Shown here piece after piece: positions 1 to 8,142 of a DNA stretch of 22,483 nt. Positions within the stretch are counted from its first letter, which is position 1, and each line of letters begins with the position of its first letter. A program made the position numbers and the translations under genes. Origin of the DNA: a virus; IMG/VR virus record IMGVR_UViG_3300030382_001968, positions 1-22,483 of that record. One strand, written 5' to 3'. Under the pieces are notes generated by a model, which did no database searches, was not told where the DNA came from, and saw only the letters and a program-made list of their open reading frames with translations.

Positions 1-79
1 GCACAGCTACAAATGTGCTTGATGCTGTTGATATATCAGCTATTTCGCCATATACAAAATAATCATTTAATGTTCTCAT
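1..79 (-). CDS. Partial phage structural protein downstream of the capsid gene (5' end only)
   Basis: The first 26 codons of a leftward gene, cut by the left window edge. It starts at an ATG (77-79) with a GGAGA ribosome-binding site 5-6 nt upstream. The visible start, MRTLNDYFVYGEIADISTAS, is polar. Its place right after the major capsid gene in the late operon suggests a head-associated or head-completion protein, but no family can be assigned from 26 residues. A GC-rich hairpin (155-183) separates it from the capsid gene. Confidence 0.6.
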   Translation of the reverse strand, partial: MRTLNDYFVYGEIADISTASSTFVAV

Positions 80-154
80 TAAATTTCTCCAAAATTAATA
101 ACCCTCGTTCCGAAGTGATACCTTCTTCAAGGTCATTATTAAATGTATCTAAGT

Positions 155-183
155 GGGGGCGGCAAAACAAGAAAACCACCCCC
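155..183 (-). terminator. GC-rich hairpin after the capsid gene
   Basis: Read leftwards, GGGGGUGG pairs with CCGCCCCC (8 bp, one G-U) around a 13-nt loop. It lies about 25 nt after the capsid stop codon in an otherwise AT-rich sequence. No U-run follows on the minus strand, so it may be a partial terminator or an mRNA-stabilising hairpin that sets capsid mRNA levels, not a full terminator; the gene at 1-79 is on the same strand. Confidence 0.5.
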
Positions 184-207
184 GTAACTAACTATGAGGA
201 AAGTTAT

Positions 208-1149
208 TTATGAAGTTGTTAAATCAGCTATTGTTGCTGAACTAGCTTCGTTTTTAGCAACTAGTGTCCACTCAACGATTAAATTACGTTTATCAGCGTC
301 ACCAGTTTTTGCTAACTCGTGTGTTGAGAAAGGTCTTAAGAAATGTGTTGCCCACATATCTGATTCAACTAACAAAGCACTTCTTCCTGAAGAACGAAGT
401 ATTCTATCAGCCATTACCCTAACTTCTCCAAAGTCAGAAACATAAACATCGATAGTAGCTACTAAACTTCTATCTTCTGCCATGTCCATTCTTGTTGAGT
501 TACCAGTAAAACCTGATACTTTTTGTTTGTTGAATGAACCTACTAACATTAAGTTTGGCTCTCCACCATTGTCATAACAGTTTTTTATTTCTGTTTTGAG
601 TATAGCTTCAGTTAAAACTCTTTGAGTGCCGTCTGTAACTGCACCTGATGAGTTCGAACCACCCGAACCATAAACATTGTTGGTAGTAGTCCAAGATTCA
701 AAACCACGTGAAGTACGTGCTGATGCTCCATTACCACTACCTGCGCCTGCGTTGACTTTACCTGTCATAGCAAGTTCCATATCTCTTTTAAGTTCTTTAC
801 CAGCTTTAGCCACTTGGTAAGCTAGCTCATTACTTACACCAGCATGGTCAACTGCTAACTGAGTACCCGAAACCATAACAGGTTTTCTTGAAATCTGTGT
901 ATAGTTGAGTACACGTGAAGTTGCTGACATTGCTGCTGAAGGTGAATCATCACCCTCTGCTTGAGCGTTAGCTGCTGCGGCTGCTAGAGAATCAGTTTGC
1001 CACTCATGTTTTGTAAAGGAAGCTGTACCAGTTCCTATACTAGACATAAAAGGAGTGTCAGTTGGAGAAATATTATAAATAATATTCTGCAAATCTTCTC
1101 TGTTGCCAACAGCATCATACGTTTCAAACGTATTGCTTAATTGTGCCAT
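208..1149 (-). CDS. Major capsid protein, DUF5309-like (HK97 fold expected)
   Basis: A 313-residue protein forming the phage head shell. The start (MAQLSNTFETYDAVGNREDL) and the following NIIYNISPTDTPFMSSIG stretch are typical of the DUF5309 group of phage capsid proteins, as are the TSRVLNYTQI region and the Gly/Ser/Ala-rich centre (residues about 130-170). The length fits the family. The ATG has a GAGGTG ribosome-binding site. It follows the scaffold gene, the usual scaffold-capsid order, and is trailed by a GC-rich hairpin. The assignment is by recalled family resemblance; a profile search would settle it. Confidence 0.85.
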   Translation of the reverse strand: MAQLSNTFETYDAVGNREDLQNIIYNISPTDTPFMSSIGTGTASFTKHEWQTDSLAAAAANAQAEGDDSPSAAMSATSRVLNYTQISRKPVMVSGTQLAVDHAGVSNELAYQVAKAGKELKRDMELAMTGKVNAGAGSGNGASARTSRGFESWTTTNNVYGSGGSNSSGAVTDGTQRVLTEAILKTEIKNCYDNGGEPNLMLVGSFNKQKVSGFTGNSTRMDMAEDRSLVATIDVYVSDFGEVRVMADRILRSSGRSALLVESDMWATHFLRPFSTHELAKTGDADKRNLIVEWTLVAKNEASSATIADLTTS

Positions 1150-1186
1150 TTTAATTACACCTCTGTTGTATTAAGTTAAATATAGA

Positions 1187-2227
1187 TTAAGTCATAGTAG
1201 ATTTGATTAACGCTGCTGCATCATCTAATTTACCAGAACGTCTTAATCTAGCTCTTTGATGTTTTACTTGTTCGCTAGACACTTCACTTTTAGTAACACC
1301 AGCGCCTGGCTTGGTTACTTTAGGTACATTTTTAGTCTTTTTCTTGGATATTTTGGTATCCTGAAGATTATCAAATTGCATAGCTTTATACAGAACCATT
1401 ACACTTCTAGCGTCATAAACATTATCCATCTCTTGTTGTGAAAAACCAAGTTTTAAACCAAAAGATTTTATTGCTCTTTTGATAGTAGGCCCTTTTTGAG
1501 GGTCATTTAAAATTGGTAATTCCCTAACAAGTGTTTGTTGATTTTCTTTAATCAACTCTGCCACCTTGCGTTGGTTTTCTGTGTTAGTTTTCTCTGTAAG
1601 CTGTTGTTTTTCAACTAATGCTTTATTTTGATTTTCTTTTAACTCTAAATACCTATTACGTTTGCGTAAAAAAGTATCATTGTCGCTTTGCTCGAGGTCT
1701 CTCCAGTTAGTACCCTCAAGTTCTTTTAACTCATTGGTATTTTGTGAATTGAATGTCTCGAGTGCGTCCAAATAATTTTGTCTTTCATTACGAGTTTTAT
1801 CTAACTCGGAAGTTAGTTCTTTTTTCTCGTCTGATAAAGACATGGTTTTTTTAGTGTAATCAGCTTGTCTATAATATCCTCTCTTTAACTCATCAAGGGT
1901 AACTTCTTCATCTGTGCCGTCTAAATTAACGGTGTATATTGATTGTTCCTCTTGAGTTTCAGGTTGTACATCTTCAACTATATTGTCTGTTAAAAGGGCC
2001 TCATTTGTTACCTCTTGAGGTGTGTCTTTTACTTCCTCGACTGATTCGGCATTTTCCATTGCCTGTTCAGAAGTATTTTCCTCTACTTCTGTTTGCGTTT
2101 CATCTACATCTGATGTTTCCTCTTTAGGTTTCATTGTAGATAAAAGTGCTGCCTGCGCTGATGAAATATCAGTTACAGGAATTCCTCCAATCTTACTTTC
2201 TTGTGTTGGAATACTTCTTTTAGCCAT
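1187..2227 (-). CDS. Capsid scaffold/assembly protein
   Basis: 346 residues. The N-terminal third (about 35-100) is very acidic (runs of E, D, Q, T). A GYYRQADYTKKTMSLSDEKK segment follows near residue 115, then a long charged coiled-coil-like region (about 125-235), and finally a basic C-terminus. This layout (acidic N-terminus, helical middle, basic capsid-binding tail) and the position directly before the capsid gene are typical of internal scaffold proteins of tailed phages. It starts with ATG behind a GGAGGG site located in the end of the preceding gene, with which it overlaps by 8 nt. No protease domain is visible. Confidence 0.8.
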   Translation of the reverse strand: MAKRSIPTQESKIGGIPVTDISSAQAALLSTMKPKEETSDVDETQTEVEENTSEQAMENAESVEEVKDTPQEVTNEALLTDNIVEDVQPETQEEQSIYTVNLDGTDEEVTLDELKRGYYRQADYTKKTMSLSDEKKELTSELDKTRNERQNYLDALETFNSQNTNELKELEGTNWRDLEQSDNDTFLRKRNRYLELKENQNKALVEKQQLTEKTNTENQRKVAELIKENQQTLVRELPILNDPQKGPTIKRAIKSFGLKLGFSQQEMDNVYDARSVMVLYKAMQFDNLQDTKISKKKTKNVPKVTKPGAGVTKSEVSSEQVKHQRARLRRSGKLDDAAALIKSTMT

Positions 2228-2480
2228 TTTTACCCTCCTTTACTTCTTGCTCTGCTATTTTCCCACTATCTACTGTATTAATAAGTATTTGTTTAAATTT
2301 CAAAGCATTTACTTGTAAATAATAAAGAGTTTCTCTTGTATCTTTATCTTCGGGTTTGGTTGAAATCCATTGTTGGTAGCCATCATTTAAAATTTGATTA
2401 AATGCTCCTACTACTAACGGATTATCTAAAATAGTCTGAGCTTCTTGCCCAGCTTTTATTTTATCATTTTTGTCTGTCAT
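2220..2480 (-). CDS. Small conserved late-operon protein upstream of scaffold
   Basis: 86 residues, charged and mainly helical, no transmembrane segment. The start MTDKNDKIKAGQEAQTILDN resembles small proteins often found just before scaffold genes in podovirus-like late operons, but I cannot name a function. AGGAGA ribosome-binding site 6-8 nt before the ATG. It overlaps the genes on both sides (17 nt and 8 nt), suggesting translational coupling within the head-assembly module. Confidence 0.7.
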   Translation of the reverse strand: MTDKNDKIKAGQEAQTILDNPLVVGAFNQILNDGYQQWISTKPEDKDTRETLYYLQVNALKFKQILINTVDSGKIAEQEVKEGKNG

Positions 2481-2646
2481 GTGTTTCTCCTATCTGTTTG
2501 ATTCGGTCTGCTAAACCAGCAGGTATCGTTTTTCTCCCAGTTAGATATCCTTTAATATCGTTATGTTTAATACCAGTATTCAAGGATAACTCATTTACTG
2601 AAATTCTGTGTTTCAACATTAATTGTTGTAATTCTGTATTGTTCAA
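2464..2646 (-). CDS. Small XRE-like helix-turn-helix protein
   Basis: 60 residues if the TTG at 2646 is used; 52 if translation starts at the ATG at 2622-2620. Residues about 9-50 (LMLKHRISVNELSLNTGIKH and following GYLTGRKTIP) look like a Cro/XRE HTH: helix, ISVNELS turn, recognition helix, then GRKTIP. A DNA-binding regulator inside a late operon would be a candidate for autoregulating it. The TTG comes right after the previous stop (TAATTG) without a clear Shine-Dalgarno, so initiation would need coupling. Function is inferred only from the fold pattern. Confidence 0.6.
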   Translation of the reverse strand: MNNTELQQLMLKHRISVNELSLNTGIKHNDIKGYLTGRKTIPAGLADRIKQIGETHDRQK

Positions 2647-2733
2647 TTATTTTTTCTTTTTCTTATCTTTTTTCTTATCTTTTTTCTTTGGTCTTCCAAC
2701 TTTATTTCCGTAAGTTCCTTTCCCGTATGGCAT
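2647..2733 (-). CDS. Tiny Lys-rich protein (28 aa)
   Basis: MPYGKGTYGNKVGRPKKKDK followed by a poly-Lys tail. It has a GAGG ribosome-binding site and its ATG overlaps the stop of the preceding gene (TAATG). Tiny proteins starting MPYGKG with a basic tail are common in phage head operons; role unknown, possibly nucleic-acid binding. The good start signal and perfect packing between neighbours support it as a real gene despite its size. Confidence 0.6.
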   Translation of the reverse strand: MPYGKGTYGNKVGRPKKKDKKKDKKKKK

Positions 2734-2939
2734 TATAATAACCTCAATAGTTCTGTAAATTTATCTGTCATTAATATAAATATAACTAAAGCTCCCCAGA
2801 CTGCGTATTTAAATCTAAAAACCTCTATTTTTACATCTCTCATGTCGTTTTCAATATGCTTTAAGTGATTGTTTTTTATATCACTTATATCTTTTTTTAT
2901 TAATTCTATTTCCAAATTCATTTCGTTTAAATCTTTCAT
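2733..2939 (-). CDS. Small coiled-coil plus one-TM protein (holin/XhlA-like shape)
   Basis: 68 residues. The first 45 are a charged heptad-like helix; residues about 46-60 (YAVWGALVIFILM) form a single membrane segment, with a short C-terminal tail. This is the shape of XhlA-type hemolysin/holin accessory proteins, so a lysis or membrane role is possible but not proven. Its ATG overlaps the stop of the 57-residue gene upstream (ATGA), and its stop overlaps the next ATG. Confidence 0.6.
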   Translation of the reverse strand: MKDLNEMNLEIELIKKDISDIKNNHLKHIENDMRDVKIEVFRFKYAVWGALVIFILMTDKFTELLRLL

Positions 2940-3109
2940 CGTACTAAAGGAAGTTTGTATAGTTTTTTGGTGTTTTGTTTAGCTATTTTTAATGCTTTAC
3001 TACCAGTAATTCCTTGACTTTCAAGTATTCTTATATTTTTTTGTATAGTTTTCCCATACTCTCTTTTTGTTAATCCTCCATATACTGGAAAATTCTTGTA
3101 AATTTTCAT
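2936..3109 (-). CDS. Small basic protein after portal (57 aa)
   Basis: Reads MKIYKNFPVYGGLTKREYGK and continues basic to a stop at 2936-2938. The ATG overlaps the portal stop codon (TAATG), so it is probably translated by ribosomes finishing the portal. No recognised family and no membrane segment. It fills the gap between portal and the next gene exactly, which is the main support for it. Confidence 0.6.
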   Translation of the reverse strand: MKIYKNFPVYGGLTKREYGKTIQKNIRILESQGITGSKALKIAKQNTKKLYKLPLVR

Positions 3110-5154
3110 TATGTTCTACCTATACCTACTGGTCTTTTTTGTGATGCTTCTAAAGCTAATTCCGCCTCATTTATTTTCATTTGTTGTTTTTTAAGCGCTA
3201 ATTCTTGTGATTTTATAGCTAAATTTACTTCTGATTCTTGTTTCTTTATACCCAATTCTTGAGCTTTAATTTGGGTATCAATTTCTAACTCTTTAGCTTG
3301 TAATTGTAGTTTTTGCATTTCTAATTGTGATTTTTGCGCTTGTATTTTTTCATCAATACTTGGCTCTGTTTGTTTAGGTGGCATTGTTTCAGGGTTTGAC
3401 ACGTACATATCAGGGTTTTTATACCCAGCTTGTGATATATACTCACTAACAGCGTTATAAATGTTTTGTGGTTGTACTAAAGTACCCATTCCGCCTTGCT
3501 GTACCAATGATTGTATTATTTGCATAATACTTGTCATTGTCTGCATTTTAGATTGTTGGTTTCCACTACCTACACCTACATTTACTGTACAGTTTAGTTT
3601 TTCTTTCCAACGAGATACATCTATTGGTACAAATTTATTTCGTAAATAGAATACTTTTTCTCTATCTTCATACCTTTGTATTAGCGAGTAAATGTTCCTA
3701 AATAAATCTTTAATACCTGTTTCTGCAAATATACGAGCAATCAGCTCAATCCTTTGCATAGCAGATTCTGTTGCCGCTGATACAGCACCAGAAGTAACGT
3801 GTGAAGTAAGTACATCGGGGTTTAATCCCTGTGTCATTTTAGATACACCACTTCTTTCTTCTCTTACTTGGTCAAGGTATTTAACCATTTCAAAAGCGAA
3901 TGGTTGAATGCTTGGAGTAGGTAAAGGTTGAACTGCATTTGGTGCCCTCATCCTAACAATACCGCCAGGTCTTGAGGTTAATAAATCATCTAACTCAACT
4001 TGTCCAGATAACACAGCGTATCTAGCATTGTTAGTTAAGTACATATTATCTAACAAGTTTCTTACGATAGTAGATTTAATTAACTGTATATCTTTAACTG
4101 TGTCTGCTACAGACATACCATAAAACTTATGTGGAATAGGTAACGGACAAATAGTTGAGAAAGGTATCATGTCTATTTCAACATTATCAAGAATGACATT
4201 TCCACCTTTAGTAATCTTTCTTAATTCAGCTATACCATCGTTATCATAATCTATGCGTAAATAACACTCATCAAGCCAAACCTGTCTTGTCGCTCCTTCT
4301 CCTTCATCTGGTGGTATAGAATCATCATCGTAACTAAACCTTGCTAACCTTTCTTCATCAAATTCTGCTTGTGATTGCGAATAAGTGGGTAAATTTTCTA
4401 CTACTTTAGGGTCATATCCCTCTAGTATTAAATCGCTTACTGTTTTTTTAACTCTATGACATACAAATTGAGCTGATTCTATATCAACCGCCCTTCTTGA
4501 TATTAAAAACTCTTCGGGTGGTACAGCTACAATTTTAACTTGTCCTTTGTTTGTAATCCTTTGTACTACACAATCATAAGTATAAACTGGTGGTATTATA
4601 TTACCCATTTCATCAGTTGTTTCTTCTTGTTGTAAGTTTTCTGTTTTTTCTATTACATTTAACTCATCGTTAGCTAAAACTGCTTGGTATTCTATTTCAG
4701 TTAAGTTTGTATAACTTTCTGTGCTTGTTTCTACCTTTTCTTCCCAAAAATGCTTTACAACACCTGTTTTACTGATTAAAGCGTCTTTGAATACATCATA
4801 TAAAACTTTAAATCCATTGTTTTGTTTATTAAAAACATGATTAACGTAATCGGTGGCTTGTTCTGCCATTTCTACATCTTCGGGCCCTTCTGGCTCAAAT
4901 TCAGCTACATTGTTATGCGTTGTAAATATACGCATAAGACTTGGCATAATATACTCAATGGTATCTCTTACATCGGTAGTTACTATTTCAGACCGACCAT
5001 CAATTTCATTACCAAACTTCTCACCAAGATAATACTTCATGGAGTCCTCTCTTTGACTAGAGAGTTCACTATTCATGTGTCCTGTTGCGTTCTCTACCTC
5101 TCTCCCTAGTCTAGAAGCTAGTTCATCGTTGGTCATTTTTTTGGTTTTAGCCAT
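3109..5154 (-). CDS. Portal protein (P22-like large portal family)
   Basis: 681 residues; forms the dodecameric ring at the head vertex through which DNA is packaged. The N-terminal region (residues about 30-130: YYLGEKFGNE, TTDVRDTIEYIMPSLMRIFT, then ATDYVNHVFNKQN) and the large size match the P22-like/podovirus portal group. The last 100 residues are a Gln/Lys-rich amphipathic helix with repeated (K/Q)xQEL-type units, like a portal barrel or coiled-coil tail. It sits between terminase and scaffold/capsid, the standard packaging order. The ATG comes directly after the stop of the Lys-rich gene, suggesting coupling. Confidence 0.88.
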   Translation of the reverse strand: MAKTKKMTNDELASRLGREVENATGHMNSELSSQREDSMKYYLGEKFGNEIDGRSEIVTTDVRDTIEYIMPSLMRIFTTHNNVAEFEPEGPEDVEMAEQATDYVNHVFNKQNNGFKVLYDVFKDALISKTGVVKHFWEEKVETSTESYTNLTEIEYQAVLANDELNVIEKTENLQQEETTDEMGNIIPPVYTYDCVVQRITNKGQVKIVAVPPEEFLISRRAVDIESAQFVCHRVKKTVSDLILEGYDPKVVENLPTYSQSQAEFDEERLARFSYDDDSIPPDEGEGATRQVWLDECYLRIDYDNDGIAELRKITKGGNVILDNVEIDMIPFSTICPLPIPHKFYGMSVADTVKDIQLIKSTIVRNLLDNMYLTNNARYAVLSGQVELDDLLTSRPGGIVRMRAPNAVQPLPTPSIQPFAFEMVKYLDQVREERSGVSKMTQGLNPDVLTSHVTSGAVSAATESAMQRIELIARIFAETGIKDLFRNIYSLIQRYEDREKVFYLRNKFVPIDVSRWKEKLNCTVNVGVGSGNQQSKMQTMTSIMQIIQSLVQQGGMGTLVQPQNIYNAVSEYISQAGYKNPDMYVSNPETMPPKQTEPSIDEKIQAQKSQLEMQKLQLQAKELEIDTQIKAQELGIKKQESEVNLAIKSQELALKKQQMKINEAELALEASQKRPVGIGRT

Positions 5155-5547
5155 TTATTTTTTAACCCTATTTTTAAATCTTTGTGCTGCTGTGTTATTT
5201 TTTGTGGCTTTTTGTATTTTAGCAATAGCATCTGCTTTTGTTGCAGCATTACTTGCTTTTTGTATTTTGTTTACTGAGCTTTTTTTCCATTTTTTAGCTT
5301 TTGAAACAAACTGACCTGCTCCAAGAAGTCCAGAGAGTGTTAATCCTATATTCCTATAGGCTTTACGTTCTTCCTCTTTACTTTTAGCGTATGATGCCTT
5401 GAACGTCTTTCGTGCATCTTTCATCCCTTCCTGAAGCATTTTTAGATGTTTACCTACCTCCATTGTGGCTTTTTTTGCGACTTTTTTGCCTGTTTTAGTT
5501 TTTAAAGCTGCTTTACCTATTTCTTTTGCTGCCTTTAACCATACCAT
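5155..5547 (-). CDS. Lys/Ala-rich basic protein between terminase and portal
   Basis: 130 residues, very basic (many Lys and Arg, Ala-rich), with no Cys cluster. A stretch near residues 68-80 (NIGLTLSGLLGAGQF) is mildly hydrophobic. The composition would suit a DNA- or RNA-binding or capsid-interior protein. GGAGAAAAAT ribosome-binding site before the ATG; its stop directly abuts the portal ATG. No family recognised. Confidence 0.6.
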   Translation of the reverse strand: MVWLKAAKEIGKAALKTKTGKKVAKKATMEVGKHLKMLQEGMKDARKTFKASYAKSKEEERKAYRNIGLTLSGLLGAGQFVSKAKKWKKSSVNKIQKASNAATKADAIAKIQKATKNNTAAQRFKNRVKK

Positions 5548-5559
5548 AATATTTTTCTC

Positions 5560-6981
5560 CTAAACTATTGCTACATCTGGCCCCATATGGCCTTTTCTAT
5601 TCCATTTTGAATTTTCAATATCAGCATGCCTTAAACTCATTACAGCGTAACGTGTAGCTGACATTAAATCATCTTTTAATTTAACCAATTTACCATCTTT
5701 CCTGTGGTATAACCTGTATTCTTGAAACCAATCATACATTGTGTTAAAAACCTTGAACTTGCCTTGCTCCATACGAGTAAGCATTTCCATTAAACCCGCC
5801 TCTACTGAATTACCACCTTTCTTTTCTCCTAAAGCTGGAGGGTTTTCAAAATGAAACGGTAACATATTTACATGAGCTGTACGGTATTGTTCTGCTAATG
5901 TAATACCACTACCTTTATCGTGTTGATATCCGTCATGTGGCCATGAAATCGGTATGAAATGACTACCTTCACGTTTATTTATATGGTTAGAGTGATAATC
6001 TGGTGTTTGCTTTGCCTCACGGTAACAATCATACACATAGACAATATCCTCATCTCTATCCCATGCTACCCAAACAACAGCAGTAGGGTGGTCGTAACCA
6101 AAATCGAGACCTGCGATTCGCGGAAAGTGCGATGGTATACTGAAAGGGTCGCAGGTCAAGGTATCCTCATCAATGGGGAATACCAATCCAGAACCAATCA
6201 TAGGGATTCCTTTACTTCTTAATTCTCTTTCGTGTGGTGGTAAAGCTGCAAGTATTTGCTCTTTCATGTCATCTGTAAGATGACCTGCGTCTTCCCACCC
6301 AGCCGTTATTAACGCCTGTTTTGGTTTTAAGCTTGTTGTAAAGTTTTGTACTACTTCTGTCATGCCAGATTCAGGAGTAAAGGTTAAATAAACCTGTCCT
6401 TGTCTGTCTAATGTCCTAGTAATACATTGTGAGTATATATCTTGCGATGGCTCTTCATCTAACCACACCAAATCAATACTCTCCCCCATGAACTTTTCTG
6501 CGCCCATTTCGTATGCTTTAAAGGCAACCCTAGACCACCCACCTGATACGTGTTTAACCATAACAGATGAATATGCGTTAGGAACGCCTGGTTTTCTAAC
6601 AAAATCCCCTAATAAATGTTTAGGAATACTCCCCTTACCTTTATCACTAGGATTGTCAGGTTGTCCAAATAATTCTCTTTGACAAATATCTCTAGTTGTT
6701 TCATTACTAGCCCCACAAACCCAAGCCCGTATGGGTTTCTTAAAAACCCTACCTTTCCACCATTTAGGGTATAAACCAGTAGCGTGTATAGACATCTCCA
6801 TAGCACCCACATAGGATTTGCCAACCCTATTTGCTGCCATTAGTAATCTTTGATTTGCCTCCGCCCCTGTTTCATGGAAGTTCTTTTGAAACCTATACGG
6901 TTGATAATAATCTAATTTATTCTCTTGTGTCCGTTTTTTTAAGGTTTTAACTATTTCATTTATTCTTTTATTTTTATCCAT
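5560..6981 (-). CDS. terL: Terminase large subunit
   Basis: 473 residues; the packaging motor ATPase and headful nuclease. Walker A-like AANRVGKS at residues 49-56, Walker B DLVWLDEE near residue 174, and a C-terminal RNase H-like nuclease with GLDFGYDHPTAVVWVAWD near residue 290, a mid-domain PHDGYQHDKGSG and a final KLKDDLMSATRYAVMSL. Domains and length are those of Terminase_6/P22-gp2-like large subunits. First gene of the leftward late operon, with a plausible sigma70-type promoter 25-60 bp upstream. The Shine-Dalgarno is weak. Confidence 0.92.
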   Translation of the reverse strand: MDKNKRINEIVKTLKKRTQENKLDYYQPYRFQKNFHETGAEANQRLLMAANRVGKSYVGAMEMSIHATGLYPKWWKGRVFKKPIRAWVCGASNETTRDICQRELFGQPDNPSDKGKGSIPKHLLGDFVRKPGVPNAYSSVMVKHVSGGWSRVAFKAYEMGAEKFMGESIDLVWLDEEPSQDIYSQCITRTLDRQGQVYLTFTPESGMTEVVQNFTTSLKPKQALITAGWEDAGHLTDDMKEQILAALPPHERELRSKGIPMIGSGLVFPIDEDTLTCDPFSIPSHFPRIAGLDFGYDHPTAVVWVAWDRDEDIVYVYDCYREAKQTPDYHSNHINKREGSHFIPISWPHDGYQHDKGSGITLAEQYRTAHVNMLPFHFENPPALGEKKGGNSVEAGLMEMLTRMEQGKFKVFNTMYDWFQEYRLYHRKDGKLVKLKDDLMSATRYAVMSLRHADIENSKWNRKGHMGPDVAIV

Positions 6982-7012
6982 ATTGAAACTTTAAGCAGGG
7001 TGGGTCTATTTA

Positions 7013-7042
7013 ATTATAATACATTTTTAAAATTGTTTACAA
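7013..7042 (-). promoter_or_regulatory. Candidate leftward promoter for the late operon
   Basis: On the minus strand, TTGTAA (7042-7037) and a perfect TATAAT (7018-7013) are separated by 18 bp. The predicted start near 7006 leaves a short leader before terL (ATG at 6981). Built only from consensus matching; spontaneous matches are easy to find in AT-rich DNA. Confidence 0.4.
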
Positions 7043-8035
7043 GTACCAATGTACATTATTCGCCGAAAACACGTGAAAAAGGGGGTTATTCGCCCTGATA
7101 TAGGGTTATTTGTGTATGTATGGTGGTAGAGGGAGCTTTATTTCTGAGAATAATATGTTCATGGGACTATTCTCTTTTCCATGGGTTGGCGAGGGGGTTG
7201 AGGGGTGTTGATAATATTGTAAGTTATTGATTTCTATTGTGATATTATTTTCAATCGTACCAGTACCAATAACAATAGTTTCAATTACCTTACTTACTGT
7301 TAATTACCTACCTACTAACTAGGGTGTTGGTTGTGGATTAAATTACATTAGTAGGAGTTGTTGTGTTTTATTATTACCTTATAGTGTGTGGCTAATACCG
7401 TCTTTCAACCCCATACACCCACCAAATCAACCATATTATTATAATAATAATACAACATACCACCACCCTGTATTTAGGTAATAAGGTACAGCAAATAAGG
7501 TTTTTCGTGGATTTAATTGTGGGTTGGTTTTTATTTAATACCTATAATAAAAATAATTACTTAATTAATTAATTAATTGTTGTTTTTTACTTTAATGTGT
7601 GTATTATAGTAATTGTACTAGGTAATTAGTTACCGAAATACTGGGTGAGTTTGGAGCACTTTTAACTACCTTTAGGTTTAACCTACAAAGATAATAAAAA
7701 AAGTGAAGTGTGTGACTTAAATTCCACCTTTTAGTGAAATTATAAGTTTACGACTTTAGGTTAGGTTGAGAACTACTTACCACAAGGTAAAAGATAAAAG
7801 ATAAACCACTAAAGAAAAGAGGGTAACTTGTAAACACTAATTCAACTAAAGTTAATATGGGTGATAGTATTTTTACACGGAAGTAGACGGTTAGGTAACT
7901 GAAGTTTAACACTATACCAAATTTATTTGGTAATACTGGGAGAGATAAAACATAAAGACTCCCCACAGAAATTTACTGTTCATTTACGGTAGGTTTTTGA
8001 TTGACTTGTAAAAGTAGTAATTCCTCCTCCTTAAA
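7043..8035. other. About 1 kb non-coding region with many small hairpins
   Basis: No ORF here has a credible start signal. Contents seen: a hairpin GAGAATA/TATTCTC followed by TTTT (7146-7178); a G-run patch (7183-7207); a four-base TTAA repeat tract (7561-7578); hairpins at 7621-7634 (GGTAA/TTACC), 7915-7932 (TACCAAAT/ATTTGGTA, perfect 8 bp) and 7938-7963 (GGGAG/CTCCC); a CCACCACCC motif (7460-7468); and a pyrimidine-rich anti-Shine-Dalgarno-like stretch (8021-8032). It lies between divergent operons, so promoters, an origin or a structured leader are reasonable guesses. A weak rightward promoter candidate is TTGTTT...16 bp...TATTAT near 7578-7606. Confidence 0.45.
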
Positions 8036-8039
8036 TGGT

Positions 8040-8075
8040 GGTGGGTAGTTTTGTAATTTTACATTACTACCTACC
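8040..8075 (+). other. Leader hairpin abutting ribozyme HHR-1
   Basis: GGUGGGUAGU (8040-8049) pairs fully with ACUACCUACC (8066-8075), 10 bp with one G-U, and an inner UGUA/UACA extension. It ends exactly where stem III of the type III hammerhead begins (8076), so the two helices could stack. The second type III ribozyme has the same arrangement (12089-12169). Confidence 0.6.
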
Positions 8076-8127
8076 TACTGTAATACGGTGTAACCGTATC
8101 TGAAGATTACAAAAGTATGAAACAGTA
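8076..8127 (+). ncRNA. HHR-1: type III hammerhead ribozyme heading the operon
   Basis: Stem III UACUGU/ACAGUA (8076-8081, 8122-8127), cleavage triplet GUA with the cut after 8082, stem I AUACGG/CCGUAU closed by UGUAA (8083-8099), core CUGAAGA (8100-8106), stem II UAC-AAAA-GUA behind a U-U pair (8107-8118), GAAA (8119-8122). All invariant core bases are present. Cleavage would leave a 60-nt leader on the first mRNA that begins with the stem I hairpin. All three helices differ from HHR-13 by compensatory changes. Confidence 0.9.
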
Positions 8128-8142
8128 ACAAAGGAGGAAAAA

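Noticed and set aside
2022-2318. 98-residue plus-strand frame opposite the scaffold gene
   Set aside because: Ser/Thr-rich antisense translation of the acidic scaffold segment; no start signal and opposite to the operon.
7748-7966. Hydrophobic 72-residue frame on the minus strand in the non-coding region
   Set aside because: No Shine-Dalgarno, low-complexity composition as expected from translating AT-rich DNA, isolated from other minus-strand genes.
6982-8075. Leftward hammerheads in front of minus-strand genes
   Set aside because: I looked for the reverse-complement core (TTTC...TCNTCAG) in the minus-strand intergenic regions and found none; the ribozymes are confined to the plus-strand operon.
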